Below are positions 37,452-48,420 of a DNA stretch of 49,993 bases, piece by piece. Each line of letters begins with the position of its first letter. Position 1 is the first letter of the stretch. Source of the stretch: an uncultured Clostridia bacterium (lineage in GTDB: Bacteria > Bacillota > Clostridia > Oscillospirales > Acutalibacteraceae); the NCBI GenBank assembly GCA_946185345.1, contig CAMHJC010000005.1, forward strand, positions 1-49,993. The letters are read 5' to 3'. A program made the position numbers and the translations under genes. The notes under the pieces are model-generated. The model made no database searches, was not told the DNA's origin, and saw nothing but the letters and a program-made list of their open reading frames with translations.

Positions 37452-39497
37452 ATGCATACAAAATACACAATGGGCAGAAGCAACTGGCGCACATTTGAGC
37501 AGGGCTATGAAAAGGAATGGCTGCTCACCAACGGACTGGGCGGATATTCCTGCGGCACGGTCACGGGAAATACCGCCAGAATTCACGCAGGCTATCTGGT
37601 GGCTTCCCTCAGACCTCCGGTGGACAGGGTGAATGTTCTCTCCAAGATTCAGGAAAAAGTCACGGCAGGCGGCCGCACATTTGACCTTGCCTGTCAGGAA
37701 TACATCGGCGACCGCACGGAAGGATACCAATATCTTGAACAGTTCCGGATGGACATCGTGCCGACATACTGCTACCAGACCGACGAAATCTCCATAGAAA
37801 AAACCGTTGCGATGGAGCACGGCAGGAATACCGTTGTGGTATGCTACACCGTCAGCGGAGCGACCGAACCGGTCACCATCAGACTGACGCCGCTGTTTGC
37901 CATGCGCCCGATGGACAGGGTCAATTCACCTGCCGATATCGCCAATTTCAGCTCGTCTGTATTCGGAAGGACGATGCTTGTGGGACGCGGCGACGACAGC
38001 AGCTTCAACGCCAAATTCTACATCAGCGAGGGCGAATACAGCGACCGTTCGCTGATACCGACAAGCATGGCCGCTCCGACCTTCATTGCGGAGGAAAACC
38101 AGCTTCTCGCCATTGATTCAAGAGCCGGCTTCCGCGGTCTGGATACGCAATACACGCCCTACGACGCCGTTATTCAGGTCAACGCTGGTGAAACCAGGAA
38201 ATTTTTTGTCATCTGCTCCACCGAGGACGAGGACATCACCGCCAAAAACGGCTTTGAAATCGTCAGAACCTATACCGACAGAATGTACGACCTCATCCGG
38301 CAGAATCCCAACAGGGATATCTTCTCGGCTCACTTCACATGGGCGGCGGATGCGTTCATTGTTGACCGGCAGTCTACCGGTCTCAAGACCATCATGGCCG
38401 GATATCCGTGGTTTGCCGACTGGGGCAGAGACACAATGATTGCTCTTACCGGTCTGACGCTCTGCACCCATCGTTTTGACGACTGCGAGAAGATTCTCAA
38501 ATCCTTCGCCATGTACGAAAAGAACGGCCTGATTCCCAATGTATTCCCGAGTTCCGCCGACGATGAGCCGATCTACAATACAATGGACGGCTCGCTGTGG
38601 TATTTCTACGCTGTGGAACGCTATCTCCATTACACCGGCAAGGAAGAGAATTTCAACTTCATCAGGGACGAAATTTTCCCTGTGCTTAAGAAGATCATTT
38701 ACGCCTACGAAAACGGAACGGATTTTTCCATCGGCATGGACAGCGACGGACTGGTTCACGGCGGCAGCGAGAAGGATCAGATCACCTGGATGGACGTGCG
38801 TGTAGGCGACTGGGTAGTCACTCCCAGACACGGCAAGCCGGTTGAAATCAACGCCCTGTGGTACAACGCTCTCAAAGTCATGGAAATGCTCTGTGAGAAA
38901 TTCGAGCGTGACGGTTCGCACTACACCAATCTTGCGGCGCAGGTGAAGGCTTCGTTTGTCCGCAAATTCTGGAATGAGAGAGGCGGCTATCTCTATGATG
39001 TGGCCGATCCGTGCGAGGACAGGATCCGGCCCAATCAGATTTACGCCGTTTCGCTGCCTTACACCATGCTCGACAGACAGAAGGAGCTTTCCATTGTCAA
39101 CTGTGTCAGCCGACACCTTCTCACGGTATATGGACTGCGTTCGCTTTCCCGTACCGACCCTGAATACAAACCGCATTACATCGGCAGGCTGATCAACCGT
39201 GATGCGGCCTATCACATGGGAACCAGCTGGGGCTTCCTGATGGGCGGCTACATTTCGGCATTCTGCAAGGTGCATGACCATTCGCCGTACGCCATCAGAC
39301 GAGGCAAGGAAATCTGTTCCCGTTTCCTCGATCATATGAATGACGGATGCATCAACGGCGTTGCGGAAATATTTGACGGCGATTTCACCTGCACTTCCCG
39401 TGGCTGCTTTACACAGGCGTGGAGCGTCGGTGAAATGCTGAGAGCCTACACCGAGGACGTGCTGCCGTATCTGAAACGCACACCCGAAAACAAATAA
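37452..39497 (+). CDS. Amylo-alpha-1,6-glucosidase (glycogen debranching enzyme family)
   Basis: 681 aa; KEWLLTNGLGGYSCGTVTGNTARIHAGYLVAS, PWFADWGRDTMIALTGLTL. Confidence 0.92.
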   Translation: MHTKYTMGRSNWRTFEQGYEKEWLLTNGLGGYSCGTVTGNTARIHAGYLVASLRPPVDRVNVLSKIQEKVTAGGRTFDLACQEYIGDRTEGYQYLEQFRMDIVPTYCYQTDEISIEKTVAMEHGRNTVVVCYTVSGATEPVTIRLTPLFAMRPMDRVNSPADIANFSSSVFGRTMLVGRGDDSSFNAKFYISEGEYSDRSLIPTSMAAPTFIAEENQLLAIDSRAGFRGLDTQYTPYDAVIQVNAGETRKFFVICSTEDEDITAKNGFEIVRTYTDRMYDLIRQNPNRDIFSAHFTWAADAFIVDRQSTGLKTIMAGYPWFADWGRDTMIALTGLTLCTHRFDDCEKILKSFAMYEKNGLIPNVFPSSADDEPIYNTMDGSLWYFYAVERYLHYTGKEENFNFIRDEIFPVLKKIIYAYENGTDFSIGMDSDGLVHGGSEKDQITWMDVRVGDWVVTPRHGKPVEINALWYNALKVMEMLCEKFERDGSHYTNLAAQVKASFVRKFWNERGGYLYDVADPCEDRIRPNQIYAVSLPYTMLDRQKELSIVNCVSRHLLTVYGLRSLSRTDPEYKPHYIGRLINRDAAYHMGTSWGFLMGGYISAFCKVHDHSPYAIRRGKEICSRFLDHMNDGCINGVAEIFDGDFTCTSRGCFTQAWSVGEMLRAYTEDVLPYLKRTPENK

Positions 39498-39653
39498 CAA
39501 AGCACGGAAATCAATTTTAAAAAACGAAAAAAGCAAGCGCAGCAGACCATATATCCTATTCAGACTCGCTCTGCCCCAGATTTACGTTGCAGATGGGTGA
39601 ATTCAACAGAAGTACCCATCAAAATTGGTTTCCATGTATCCTTAAAAAACAGC

Positions 39654-39682
39654 TTTACAAAAAGAAAGTTTTGATATATAAT
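39654..39682 (+). promoter_or_regulatory. Putative metA promoter
   Basis: TTTACA - 17 nt - TATAAT upstream of metA. Confidence 0.65.
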
Positions 39683-39716
39683 AATAGACCACATATCAAA
39701 ACGGAAGTGACAGCAT

Positions 39717-40646
39717 ATGCCAATCAAGATCAACAACGAACTGCCCGCCAACAAGATACTCGAAAACGAGAATATCTTTACAATGACAGAAGAACGGGCC
39801 ACGATGCAGGATATACGTCCGCTGAAAATTATAATTCTCAATCTCATGCCCACCAAAATCGAGACCGAGACGCAATTTCTCCGACTGCTGAGCAATTCGC
39901 CTCTGCAGGTGGAGGTGGAGCTGCTCCAGACCGCTTCGCACGAAGCCAAGAACACTCCCACACGCCATCTGCTCGATTTCTACAAGACCTTTGACGAAGT
40001 AAGGGAAAACCGCTATGACGGCATGATTATCACCGGTGCGCCGGTGGAAAAGCTTCCCTTTGAGGAAGTGGATTACTGGCCGGAGCTTTGCGAAATCATG
40101 GAGTGGAGCAAGCGCAATGTCTACTCCACCATGCACATCTGCTGGGGAGCGCAGGCGGGGATGTATTATCACTTCGGCATAGATAAGACCACGCTGCCGC
40201 AGAAGCTTTCAGGCGTTTACCGCCACAGAGTCACCGCTCCGCTTCATCCGCTGGTGCGCGGCTTCAACGACTTCTACTGGGGACCGCATTCCCGCAATAC
40301 CGAGGTGTCCAGAGATGACATAGAAGCCAACGAAGAGCTGATTATTCTTACCACATCAAAGGACGCGGGCGTTTCACTGGTAGGCCACAAAAGCGGCAGA
40401 CAGTTCTTCTCGTTCGGCCATCTGGAATACGACCGCCAGACGCTTGCCAATGAATATTTCCGTGACGTAAACAGAGGACTCAATCCCGAAATTCCCTGCA
40501 ATTACTTCCCGAATGACGATGTCTGCGCCGTGCCGCTCCATTCCTGGCGTGCGCACGCCAATCTGCTTTTTGGCAATTGGCTGAATTATTACGTTTATCA
40601 GCAGACCCCCTATAATCTTTCCGACCTCAGCGAGATGACCATGTAG
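39717..40646 (+). CDS. metA: Homoserine O-acyltransferase (MetA family)
   Basis: 309 aa; [56 protein letters not shown]. Confidence 0.95.
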   Translation: MPIKINNELPANKILENENIFTMTEERATMQDIRPLKIIILNLMPTKIETETQFLRLLSNSPLQVEVELLQTASHEAKNTPTRHLLDFYKTFDEVRENRYDGMIITGAPVEKLPFEEVDYWPELCEIMEWSKRNVYSTMHICWGAQAGMYYHFGIDKTTLPQKLSGVYRHRVTAPLHPLVRGFNDFYWGPHSRNTEVSRDDIEANEELIILTTSKDAGVSLVGHKSGRQFFSFGHLEYDRQTLANEYFRDVNRGLNPEIPCNYFPNDDVCAVPLHSWRAHANLLFGNWLNYYVYQQTPYNLSDLSEMTM

Positions 40647-40698
40647 CCATTACGCTTTTGACTGGATAAATTCAAAATGAAAGACAGGATTGATCAAC

Positions 40699-41778
40699 AT
40701 GAAAAATTACAGAATCGCAGTGCTCAAGGGCGACGGAATCGGCCCGGAAATTGTCAACGAAGCCATTAAGGTGCTTGACGTTACCGCCGAGAAATGCGGC
40801 TTTACTGTGGAATACGATGAAGCTCTGCTCGGCGGCTGCGCCATTGACGCAACCGGAGTGCCGCTTCCCGACGAAACGGTCGCAAAGTGCAAGGCGGCCG
40901 ATTCCACGCTGCTCGGCGCGGTAGGCGGCCCGAAATGGGACACTCTTCCCGGAAGCCAGCGCCCTGAAAAGGGATTGCTCGGTATCCGCGCCGCACTGGG
41001 ACTTTTTGCCAACCTGCGCCCGGCACGCATTTTTGAGCCGCTGCGTGAGGCTTCTCCGCTGCGTGCCGATATTATCGGAGGATCGCTGGATATCATGGTG
41101 GTGCGTGAACTGACAGGCGGCATTTACTTCGGGGAAAGAGGCCGTTTGGAAGAAAACGGCGTCCAGGCCGCTTACGACACCGAGAAGTATTCCGTGCCGG
41201 AAATTGAGAGAATCGCCCGTATAGGCTTCGACCTTGCCATGAAGCGCGGTAAGAAGCTTTGCTCTGTCGATAAGGCCAACGTCCTCGAGAGCAGCCGCCT
41301 GTGGCGTGAGACAGTCACAAGAATCGGCAAGGAATATCCCGAGGTCGAGCTGAGCTACATGTATGTCGATAACTGCGCCATGCAGCTCGTGCGCAATCCT
41401 TCTCAGTTCGATGTGCTGCTCACTTCCAATATTTTCGGAGACATTCTCTCTGACGAAGCAAGCATGATTTCCGGCTCCATCGGAATGCTGGCATCCGCAT
41501 CGCTGGGCGCAAGCGGCTCGGGACTCTATGAGCCTATTCACGGCTCCGCTCCGGATATCGCAGGTCAGAATATCGCCAATCCCCTTGCGACAATCCTTTC
41601 GGTTGCCATGATGCTCAAATATTCTCTCGGTCAGCCGGAAGCCTCCGACATGATAGAGAAGGCCGTTGCCGATGTGCTTAATGAAGTCCGCACACCGGAT
41701 ATTTACGTGGAAGGCTTCCGGAAGGTCTCCTGCACTGAAATGGGCGATGCCGTCTGCGCCAAAATTAAGGCAATGTAA
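40699..41778 (+). CDS. leuB: 3-isopropylmalate dehydrogenase
   Basis: [67 protein letters not shown]. Confidence 0.95.
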   Translation: MKNYRIAVLKGDGIGPEIVNEAIKVLDVTAEKCGFTVEYDEALLGGCAIDATGVPLPDETVAKCKAADSTLLGAVGGPKWDTLPGSQRPEKGLLGIRAALGLFANLRPARIFEPLREASPLRADIIGGSLDIMVVRELTGGIYFGERGRLEENGVQAAYDTEKYSVPEIERIARIGFDLAMKRGKKLCSVDKANVLESSRLWRETVTRIGKEYPEVELSYMYVDNCAMQLVRNPSQFDVLLTSNIFGDILSDEASMISGSIGMLASASLGASGSGLYEPIHGSAPDIAGQNIANPLATILSVAMMLKYSLGQPEASDMIEKAVADVLNEVRTPDIYVEGFRKVSCTEMGDAVCAKIKAM

Positions 41779-41974
41779 TTTCACATAGACGGTTTGACGA
41801 TTATGTAAAAACAAAATAATTACCTCGGCTGCCGGCGTGCGTGTTTCTTCTGTACACACTCCGGCAGCGTTTTCGTATTCTGCGACAGGTGCATAAATAT
41901 TAACATACTGTTGTTGAATTAACGAAGGCTGTTTGGTATAATATACTATAAATCAACAATTAAGGAGTCTAGAT

Positions 41975-44863
41975 ATGAGTCATTATACCCTTTCGCAGAG
42001 CCGTTATATACGTGACCTCAAATGCGAAGTTAAGATTTACACCCACGATAAAACCGGCGCACGGGTTATCGTTATGCCTGCCGACGATGATAACCGTTCG
42101 ATCAGCATCGCTTTTTCCACACCTGCCGAAAATGATAAGGGCATACCGCACATTATCGAACATTCCGTGCTCTGCGGTTCGGAGAAATATCCGCTCAAAG
42201 ATCCGTTTGTCCAGCTGATGAAAGGCTCGATGTATTCCTTCCTCAACGCCATGACCTACAGCGATTTCACGGTTTATCCCGTGGCGAGCACCAACGAAAA
42301 GGACTTCAAAAATCTGGCGGACGTCTATCTTGACGCCGCTTTCAATCCTCTCATGCCTCACAAAAAGGAGGTTTTCCTGCAGGAAGGCAGACACTATGCG
42401 ATAGATGATGAGGAAACGCATGTGGAAGGCTACAACGGCGTCGTCTTCAATGAAATGAAGGGTGTGGAAGGCTCTGCCGACGCACTGCTGGAGGAAGCTG
42501 TCACCGCTTCTCTGTTCAAAGGAACTCCCTATTCGTACGAATCCGGCGGCCTGCCGCTTGCCATCTGCGACCTGTCTTATGAAGAACTGGTGGATTTTTA
42601 TCACAGACATTATACCGCCTCCAACTGCTTTATCTTCCTCTATGGAAAAATTGACGAGGAGGAGACGCTGGACTATATTTCAACGGAATACCTCGACAAA
42701 TACGAGCGCTCCGAGGTTTACCGGGTACCTGAGATTCCTGCCGACTGCTTTGAGGCCGACGTGAAGGCTCCCTATCCGGCGGACGAATCCAAGCTGGAAA
42801 ACGGCTTCTATTTCTCTTATAATTTTGCACTCCACATTCCTCATACGCCTTTGAATATGCTTACTCTCCGGGTGCTTGACAGAATTCTCTGCACCTCTCA
42901 GGGAGCCTACATCAAGAACGCCATGCAGAAGGAAGGTCTGGGCGAGGATTTCTATTCGATGGTCGATGAAATTGTCAAGGTACCGTGGTTCGGATTTGTC
43001 AGTGCTGGCTGCAAAGAGAGCGACAAGGATCGCTTCATGCGGATCATCGAGTCCACCCTTGCCGGTCTGGTCAAAAACGGCATAGACAAGGAGCGGCTGA
43101 ATTCTACGCTCAATATACTGGAATTCTGCGAAAAGGAGGACGCCGACACCTGGAAAACCAAGGGAATCTCCTTCTCATTGCAATTGCTTCCCAAGCTGCT
43201 CTACGATGAGGAAAATCCGCTGGAGCTGCTGGAATTCTTTGACGCCATTGATAAGCTCAAAGAGCTTGCGAAGACGGATTATTTCGAGCGGTTTATAGAG
43301 CAATATTTCGTCAATAATACTCACAGGAATATGGTCACTGTTTATCCGGATACAGAATTTACCGACCGTGAGGATCAGCTGATTGCCGGGAAGTGCAGCC
43401 AAAATGCCGCCAGAGAGGATTTTGACCAGTTGGTGAGTGATTACCGTCTGCTCAATGAATACCGCGGTTCAGAGGACACCAGGGAGAATGCCGAGCGAAT
43501 TCCGATTCTCAGCCGTGAAGACCTATCGTCCGACCCGGATTTCCAGCCTTCAAAAAGATTGGCCATTGAAGGCGGCGAATTGATTTATCAGGAACGTCCT
43601 ACCAACTCCATTGCCTACCTTGACTGGCGATACGATCTGCGCAGGCTCGACCAGTCGCTGCTTCCCTACTACAGGGTGTTTACCGAGCTGTTCGGAGCGG
43701 TGGATACCCAATCGCACGGCTACGCCGAGCTTTCCGACCTGATTGACAGCGTAACAGGCGGAATTTCACATCAGCTTGAAGTCCTCGAGTCGGTTAAGGA
43801 CGGCAGCGTTTCACCGACAATGAGCTGGCAGACCAGATTTTTGTACCACAACGCCGAAAAGGCATTTGACCTCAACCGTGAGATACTGCTGGAGACGGAT
43901 TTTTCGGATACCGACCATATCCGAGACATGCTGCTTCAGCTCAAGACAGGGTATGAGCGTGAACTGCTTGAATCGTCCAACGTCGTGGCGGAACATTTAG
44001 GTCTCAGCGCCTATTCCGAGGTCTATGCATGGACGGACGAATTGCAGGGATATTCCTTCTACCGGTTCCTCTGCGGTCTGCTCAGCGATTTTGACGAACG
44101 CAGGGAAGAACTTGTGACGGCCCTTGAAGCGATCAGAACGAGCCTTTTCGATGCTGACGGCTGGCGATTCTCCTATGTGGGCGAGGAATGTTTCCTTTCA
44201 CAGGCGAAAAGCATGACCGAAAGCTTTGTCAGGCTTCTTCACGGCAGGGAAGAGAAGGAAATGGCAGCGGTTTCCCTGTCCGCCAGACAGAGCACAGCGC
44301 TGTATTCTCCCTCACAGGTTCAGTATGCGGCTCTCTGCGGCATGCTTCCCGGTGAAGCTTCCGAAAAATACGGTTATCTGCTTGTGCTCCAGCATCTTCT
44401 GGATACAGATTATCTGTGGCAGAATATCCGTGTGCTTGGCGGCGCTTACGGAGTGGGAGTAAAATTCCTGCGCACGGGAGCGGCAGTGATGGTATCCTTC
44501 CGTGATCCGAACCTGGACGAAACTTACCAGTGTTACCGCAATGTGGTCAATTATCTTCATTCTCTCGAAATGGACGAGCGGACGTTCCGTCAGTTTGTGA
44601 TCGGCGCACTCAACAAGCTTGACCGTCCGAGACCTGCCTATGTCAAGGGAATGTCCCAGATTCGCCGGGAACTCAACGGCATTACCGCCGATGACGCAGA
44701 GAAGATCAGAGAGCAGATCATTTCCGCCACGCTGGATGACATCAAGGCGCTGGCACCTTATCTCGAAAGTTGGCTTGACGGAGCAACAGAGACGGTTATC
44801 GGCAGCGAGCAGAAGATCAGATCCTCCGCTATCCACTTCGACAGCGTGAAAGCGCTGGTATAA
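41975..44863 (+). CDS. M16C (PreP/insulinase-like) zinc metallopeptidase
   Basis: 962 aa; GIPHIIEHSVLCGSEKYPLKDPFVQLMKGSMYSFLNAMTYSDFTVYP. Confidence 0.94.
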   Translation: MSHYTLSQSRYIRDLKCEVKIYTHDKTGARVIVMPADDDNRSISIAFSTPAENDKGIPHIIEHSVLCGSEKYPLKDPFVQLMKGSMYSFLNAMTYSDFTVYPVASTNEKDFKNLADVYLDAAFNPLMPHKKEVFLQEGRHYAIDDEETHVEGYNGVVFNEMKGVEGSADALLEEAVTASLFKGTPYSYESGGLPLAICDLSYEELVDFYHRHYTASNCFIFLYGKIDEEETLDYISTEYLDKYERSEVYRVPEIPADCFEADVKAPYPADESKLENGFYFSYNFALHIPHTPLNMLTLRVLDRILCTSQGAYIKNAMQKEGLGEDFYSMVDEIVKVPWFGFVSAGCKESDKDRFMRIIESTLAGLVKNGIDKERLNSTLNILEFCEKEDADTWKTKGISFSLQLLPKLLYDEENPLELLEFFDAIDKLKELAKTDYFERFIEQYFVNNTHRNMVTVYPDTEFTDREDQLIAGKCSQNAAREDFDQLVSDYRLLNEYRGSEDTRENAERIPILSREDLSSDPDFQPSKRLAIEGGELIYQERPTNSIAYLDWRYDLRRLDQSLLPYYRVFTELFGAVDTQSHGYAELSDLIDSVTGGISHQLEVLESVKDGSVSPTMSWQTRFLYHNAEKAFDLNREILLETDFSDTDHIRDMLLQLKTGYERELLESSNVVAEHLGLSAYSEVYAWTDELQGYSFYRFLCGLLSDFDERREELVTALEAIRTSLFDADGWRFSYVGEECFLSQAKSMTESFVRLLHGREEKEMAAVSLSARQSTALYSPSQVQYAALCGMLPGEASEKYGYLLVLQHLLDTDYLWQNIRVLGGAYGVGVKFLRTGAAVMVSFRDPNLDETYQCYRNVVNYLHSLEMDERTFRQFVIGALNKLDRPRPAYVKGMSQIRRELNGITADDAEKIREQIISATLDDIKALAPYLESWLDGATETVIGSEQKIRSSAIHFDSVKALV

Positions 44864-44885
44864 ATTTATAAAGGAGTACATTATT

Positions 44886-45089
44886 ATGGCAAAGATCAGA
44901 TTAAATGAAAACCCAGACGTAGTAGAGACGGTCAAGAAGGGACTGAATGCCAGAGGCGGATACTGTCCCTGCCGCCTTGAAATGACCGAAGACACCAAAT
45001 GCATGTGCAAGGAATTCCGTGACCAGATTGCCGACCCGGATTTTGAAGGCTACTGCCACTGTATGCTGTACTACAAGTCCAAGGAGTAA
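44886..45089 (+). CDS. Ferredoxin-thioredoxin reductase catalytic subunit-like small protein
   Basis: 67 aa; CPC-x9-CMC-x15-CHC cysteine pattern. Confidence 0.8.
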   Translation: MAKIRLNENPDVVETVKKGLNARGGYCPCRLEMTEDTKCMCKEFRDQIADPDFEGYCHCMLYYKSKE

Positions 45090-45105
45090 AGGAGAGAAAG
45101 CATCC

Positions 45106-45501
45106 ATGAAAGAAGTACTTGATTTTTTAAAGCAGTGCGGCGTGTTTTATCTTGCCACCGTTGAAGGAGATCAGCCGAGGGTGCGACCTTTCGGGGCGGT
45201 CTGCGAATTTGACTGCAGGATGTACATCATCACCGCCAACACCAAATCCGTCTATGCCCAGATGCAGGCGAACGGCAAGGTCGAAATTTCAGGCATGACG
45301 CCGGACGGCAGATGGATCCGTCTGACGGCCGAAGCCGTGCGGGACGATCGCCGTGAGGCAAAAGAAGCCATGCTTCAGGCCAATCCTGATCTTCGTTCGA
45401 TGTACAGCGAGGACGACGGCGTGATGGAAGTGCTCAGTCTGCAAAACGCGAGTGCGGTTATCTGTTCCTTCACCGCCGAGCCTGTGAACTATCACTTCTG
45501 A
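45106..45501 (+). CDS. Pyridoxamine 5'-phosphate oxidase-like (flavin-binding split barrel) protein
   Basis: FLKQCGVFYLATVEGDQPRVRPFGAVCEFDCRMYIITANTKSVYAQMQANGKVEIS. Confidence 0.88.
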   Translation: MKEVLDFLKQCGVFYLATVEGDQPRVRPFGAVCEFDCRMYIITANTKSVYAQMQANGKVEISGMTPDGRWIRLTAEAVRDDRREAKEAMLQANPDLRSMYSEDDGVMEVLSLQNASAVICSFTAEPVNYHF

Positions 45502-45574
45502 TTTTTCCAAAAAAGCAATGCCCGGTTGCCGGCAGTGAATCCACTCGCCTGACATCGGGCATTTAATGCAATGC

Positions 45575-45616
45575 TTGACAAATCATTCCGGATGAGGTAT
45601 AATTAGTTTAAACTAA
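45575..45616 (+). promoter_or_regulatory. copA promoter with adjacent perfect palindrome
   Basis: TTGACA (45575-45580), 17-nt spacer, TATAAT (45598-45603), then TTAGTTTAAACTAA perfect 14-bp palindrome (45603-45616). Confidence 0.85.
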
Positions 45617-45649
45617 CAGCGTTCTTTTACGCTGTTTTCAAAGGGAGGA

Positions 45650-48205
45650 ATGAAGATCATAGAACAGTACAATGTAACAGGAATGAGCTGTGCTGCCTGC
45701 AGCGCACGAGTCGAAAAAGCCGTGTCGAAGGTAGAAGGGGTGACATCCTGTTCAGTCAGTCTGCTTACCAATTCAATGGGCGTTGAGGGAAACGCCTCTC
45801 CGGCGGCCATCCTTGCAGCCGTTCAGGAGGCAGGCTACGGCGCATCAGTCAAGGGAATTTCAACTGGTAAAGGCGGCAGTTCTTCTCCAGAGGAGGATGC
45901 GTTGGCAGACCGTGAGACGCCGGTGCTGAAACGCAGGCTCATTGCCTCGCTGGGATTCCTCGCCGTGCTGATGTATTTTTCCATGGGACACATGATGTGG
46001 AACTGGCCTCTGCCGTCATTCTTTGACGGCAATCACGTGGCAATGGGACTTGTGCAGATGATTCTTGCGGCGATTGTCATGGTCATCAACCAGAAGTTCT
46101 TTGTCAGCGGTTTCAAAGGCCTGCTTCACCGTGCGCCGAATATGGATACGCTGGTTGCACTCGGTTCGGGAGCGTCGTTTGTCTACAGTGTTTACGCACT
46201 CTTCGCAATGACCGATTGCGTGGTGAAAGGCGATTCGGCAGGTGCGGAATCCTATATGCACGAATTCTATTTTGAATCGGCGGCAATGATACTCGCTCTC
46301 ATAACCGTGGGCAAGATGCTTGAAGCACGTTCCAAGGGCAAGACCACCGATGCGCTTAAAAGTCTGATGAAGCTTGCTCCAAAGACTGCCGTGCTGATTA
46401 AAGACGGACAGGAAACCACCGTTCCGATTGAACAGGTGCGGAGAGGAGACACATTTGTTGTGCGACCGGGCGAAAATATCCCGGTAGACGGAGTGGTAAT
46501 TGACGGAGTCAGCGCTGTGAATGAATCGGCATTAACGGGAGAGAGTATTCCGGTGGATAAATCTTCAGGCGATGCTGTTTCGGCGGGAACGGTCAACCAA
46601 TCGGGCTTCATCAGGTGTGAAGCCACCGGAGTAGGGGAGGACACGACCCTTTCACGTATCATCAGAATGGTGAGCGATGCTGCCGCTACCAAAGCGCCGA
46701 TTGCCAAAACCGCCGACAGGGTTTCCGGCGTATTTGTTCCCACTGTCATAGCCATCGCTCTGGTGACCGCAGCGGTGTGGCTGATTGCGGGCAAAAGCGT
46801 GGGCTTTGCTCTCGCAAGGGGAATTTCCGTTCTGGTCATAAGCTGTCCCTGCGCCCTGGGACTTGCCACTCCTGTCGCTATCATGGTTGGCAGCGGAATG
46901 GGCGCAAAGAGCGGAATTTTATTCAAAACGGCCGCATCTCTCGAACAGGCTGGCAGAATTCAGATTGTGGCGCTCGACAAAACCGGGACCGTTACGGAAG
47001 GCGAGCCGAGAGTGACCGATATCCTGCCGGCCGAAGGCGTGAGCGAACAGCGGCTTCTGTCCGATGCATTTGCTCTGGAAAGCAAGAGCGAGCACCCGCT
47101 TGCAAAGGCCATTGTCAGTGCGGCGTCAGAGCGTGGTATAACAGCCGAGGAAGTAACGGATTTTCAGGCGCTTCCGGGCAACGGTCTGACCGCAACCCTT
47201 AACGGTGCGATTATTTCAGGCGGCAGTATGAAATATATCGGCGGAATCTGCGATTTGACGGATCATCTCAAAGAAACAGCCGGTAATTTAGCTTCACAAG
47301 GCAAGACGCCGTTATTTTTCTGCACAAACGGCGAATTAATCGGCATCATTGCCGTGGCGGACACAATGAAACCCGACAGTCCGCAGGCAATCAGCGAATT
47401 GCGGAATATGGGAATTCGTGTGGTCATGCTTACCGGTGACAATGAGCGCACTGCGCATGCGGTTGGAGAGAAAGCCGGTGTAGATGATGTGGTCGCAGGC
47501 GTCCTTCCGGACGGCAAGCAGAGCGTTATTGAAGAATTGAAGCGTTACGGACGTGTGGCAATGGTTGGCGATGGCATCAACGACGCTCCGGCACTGACAA
47601 GCGCGGATGTCGGAATAGCCATCGGCGCAGGAACCGACATTGCCATTGACGCAGCGGAAGTGGTGCTGATGAAGAGCAGACTGAGCGACGTTCCGGCGGC
47701 AATTCGCCTTAGCAGGGGAACGCTGAGGAATATCCGGCAAAATCTATTTTGGGCGTTTTTCTACAATGTCATCGGAATTCCGCTTGCGGCAGGTATCTGG
47801 ATACCGATATTCGGCTGGGAGATGAATCCCATGTTCGGAGCGGCAGCAATGAGCCTGTCGAGCTTCTGCGTAGTGTCCAATGCTTTGCGTCTCAATTTTT
47901 TGAATATTCGAAGTGCGAGGCATGACAAGAAAATCAAAGCCGCGGAAGAGTTTACAATGAATACAACACAAGACAAGGAGAATGAAGAAATGTTTGGAAA
48001 GAACAAAATCACAATGAAAATCGAAGGCATGATGTGCGGTCACTGTGAAGCCAGAGTCAAGCAGGCTCTTGAGGCACTTCCCGAGGTTGTCAAAGCCGAT
48101 GTGAGTCATGAAAAAGGCACGGCAATTGTCACGGTGAATGAGGGTACTTCTGTGGATATTCTGAAACAGGCAGTGGAAGCGCAGGGATACAAGGTGATAG
48201 GATAA
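45650..48205 (+). CDS. copA: Copper-type P1B-ATPase with N-terminal HMA and C-terminal CopZ-like HMA domain
   Basis: 851 aa; [66 protein letters not shown]-terminal [18 protein letters not shown]. Confidence 0.94.
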   Translation: MKIIEQYNVTGMSCAACSARVEKAVSKVEGVTSCSVSLLTNSMGVEGNASPAAILAAVQEAGYGASVKGISTGKGGSSSPEEDALADRETPVLKRRLIASLGFLAVLMYFSMGHMMWNWPLPSFFDGNHVAMGLVQMILAAIVMVINQKFFVSGFKGLLHRAPNMDTLVALGSGASFVYSVYALFAMTDCVVKGDSAGAESYMHEFYFESAAMILALITVGKMLEARSKGKTTDALKSLMKLAPKTAVLIKDGQETTVPIEQVRRGDTFVVRPGENIPVDGVVIDGVSAVNESALTGESIPVDKSSGDAVSAGTVNQSGFIRCEATGVGEDTTLSRIIRMVSDAAATKAPIAKTADRVSGVFVPTVIAIALVTAAVWLIAGKSVGFALARGISVLVISCPCALGLATPVAIMVGSGMGAKSGILFKTAASLEQAGRIQIVALDKTGTVTEGEPRVTDILPAEGVSEQRLLSDAFALESKSEHPLAKAIVSAASERGITAEEVTDFQALPGNGLTATLNGAIISGGSMKYIGGICDLTDHLKETAGNLASQGKTPLFFCTNGELIGIIAVADTMKPDSPQAISELRNMGIRVVMLTGDNERTAHAVGEKAGVDDVVAGVLPDGKQSVIEELKRYGRVAMVGDGINDAPALTSADVGIAIGAGTDIAIDAAEVVLMKSRLSDVPAAIRLSRGTLRNIRQNLFWAFFYNVIGIPLAAGIWIPIFGWEMNPMFGAAAMSLSSFCVVSNALRLNFLNIRSARHDKKIKAAEEFTMNTTQDKENEEMFGKNKITMKIEGMMCGHCEARVKQALEALPEVVKADVSHEKGTAIVTVNEGTSVDILKQAVEAQGYKVIG
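47990..48205 (+). CDS. Possible nested in-frame CopZ-like chaperone ORF (internal start in copA)
   Basis: AAGGAG at 47975-47980, 9-nt gap, ATG at 47990 in frame with copA; product [25 protein letters not shown]... (71 aa). Confidence 0.45.
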   Translation: MFGKNKITMKIEGMMCGHCEARVKQALEALPEVVKADVSHEKGTAIVTVNEGTSVDILKQAVEAQGYKVIG

Positions 48206-48231
48206 CGCTTTTCCGTCTTCAGACAATTGTG

Positions 48232-48277
48232 TCCGCACGGCATGGGAATGATTCATTCTGATGCCGTGCGGATTTTT
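48232..48277 (+). terminator. Intrinsic terminator after copA
   Basis: tccgcacggcat / atgccgtgcgga hairpin plus T tract. Confidence 0.9.
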
Positions 48278-48420
48278 ATTGTAAAGTCATGTTTTTATGG
48301 TTAAAAGTGGAAGAATATTTATCTGAAATACATCTTTAAAAATCCGCCGCATTTGTTGTATAATATCTAAAATATAATCAGCCGGATTCAACAGTGACAA
48401 CGGCAAAGGAATGTGATAAT

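Noticed and set aside
38118-39536. 472-aa minus-strand ORF
   Set aside because: Antisense to the debranching-enzyme gene; no coding evidence of its own.
39498-39716. SAM riboswitch or T-box upstream of metA
   Set aside because: No recognisable SAM-I core or T-box (TGGN) terminator/antiterminator was seen; only a promoter and an element-like fragment.
48206-48420. Purine riboswitch upstream of guaA
   Set aside because: No purine-aptamer core was seen; the region holds the copA terminator and a short leader.
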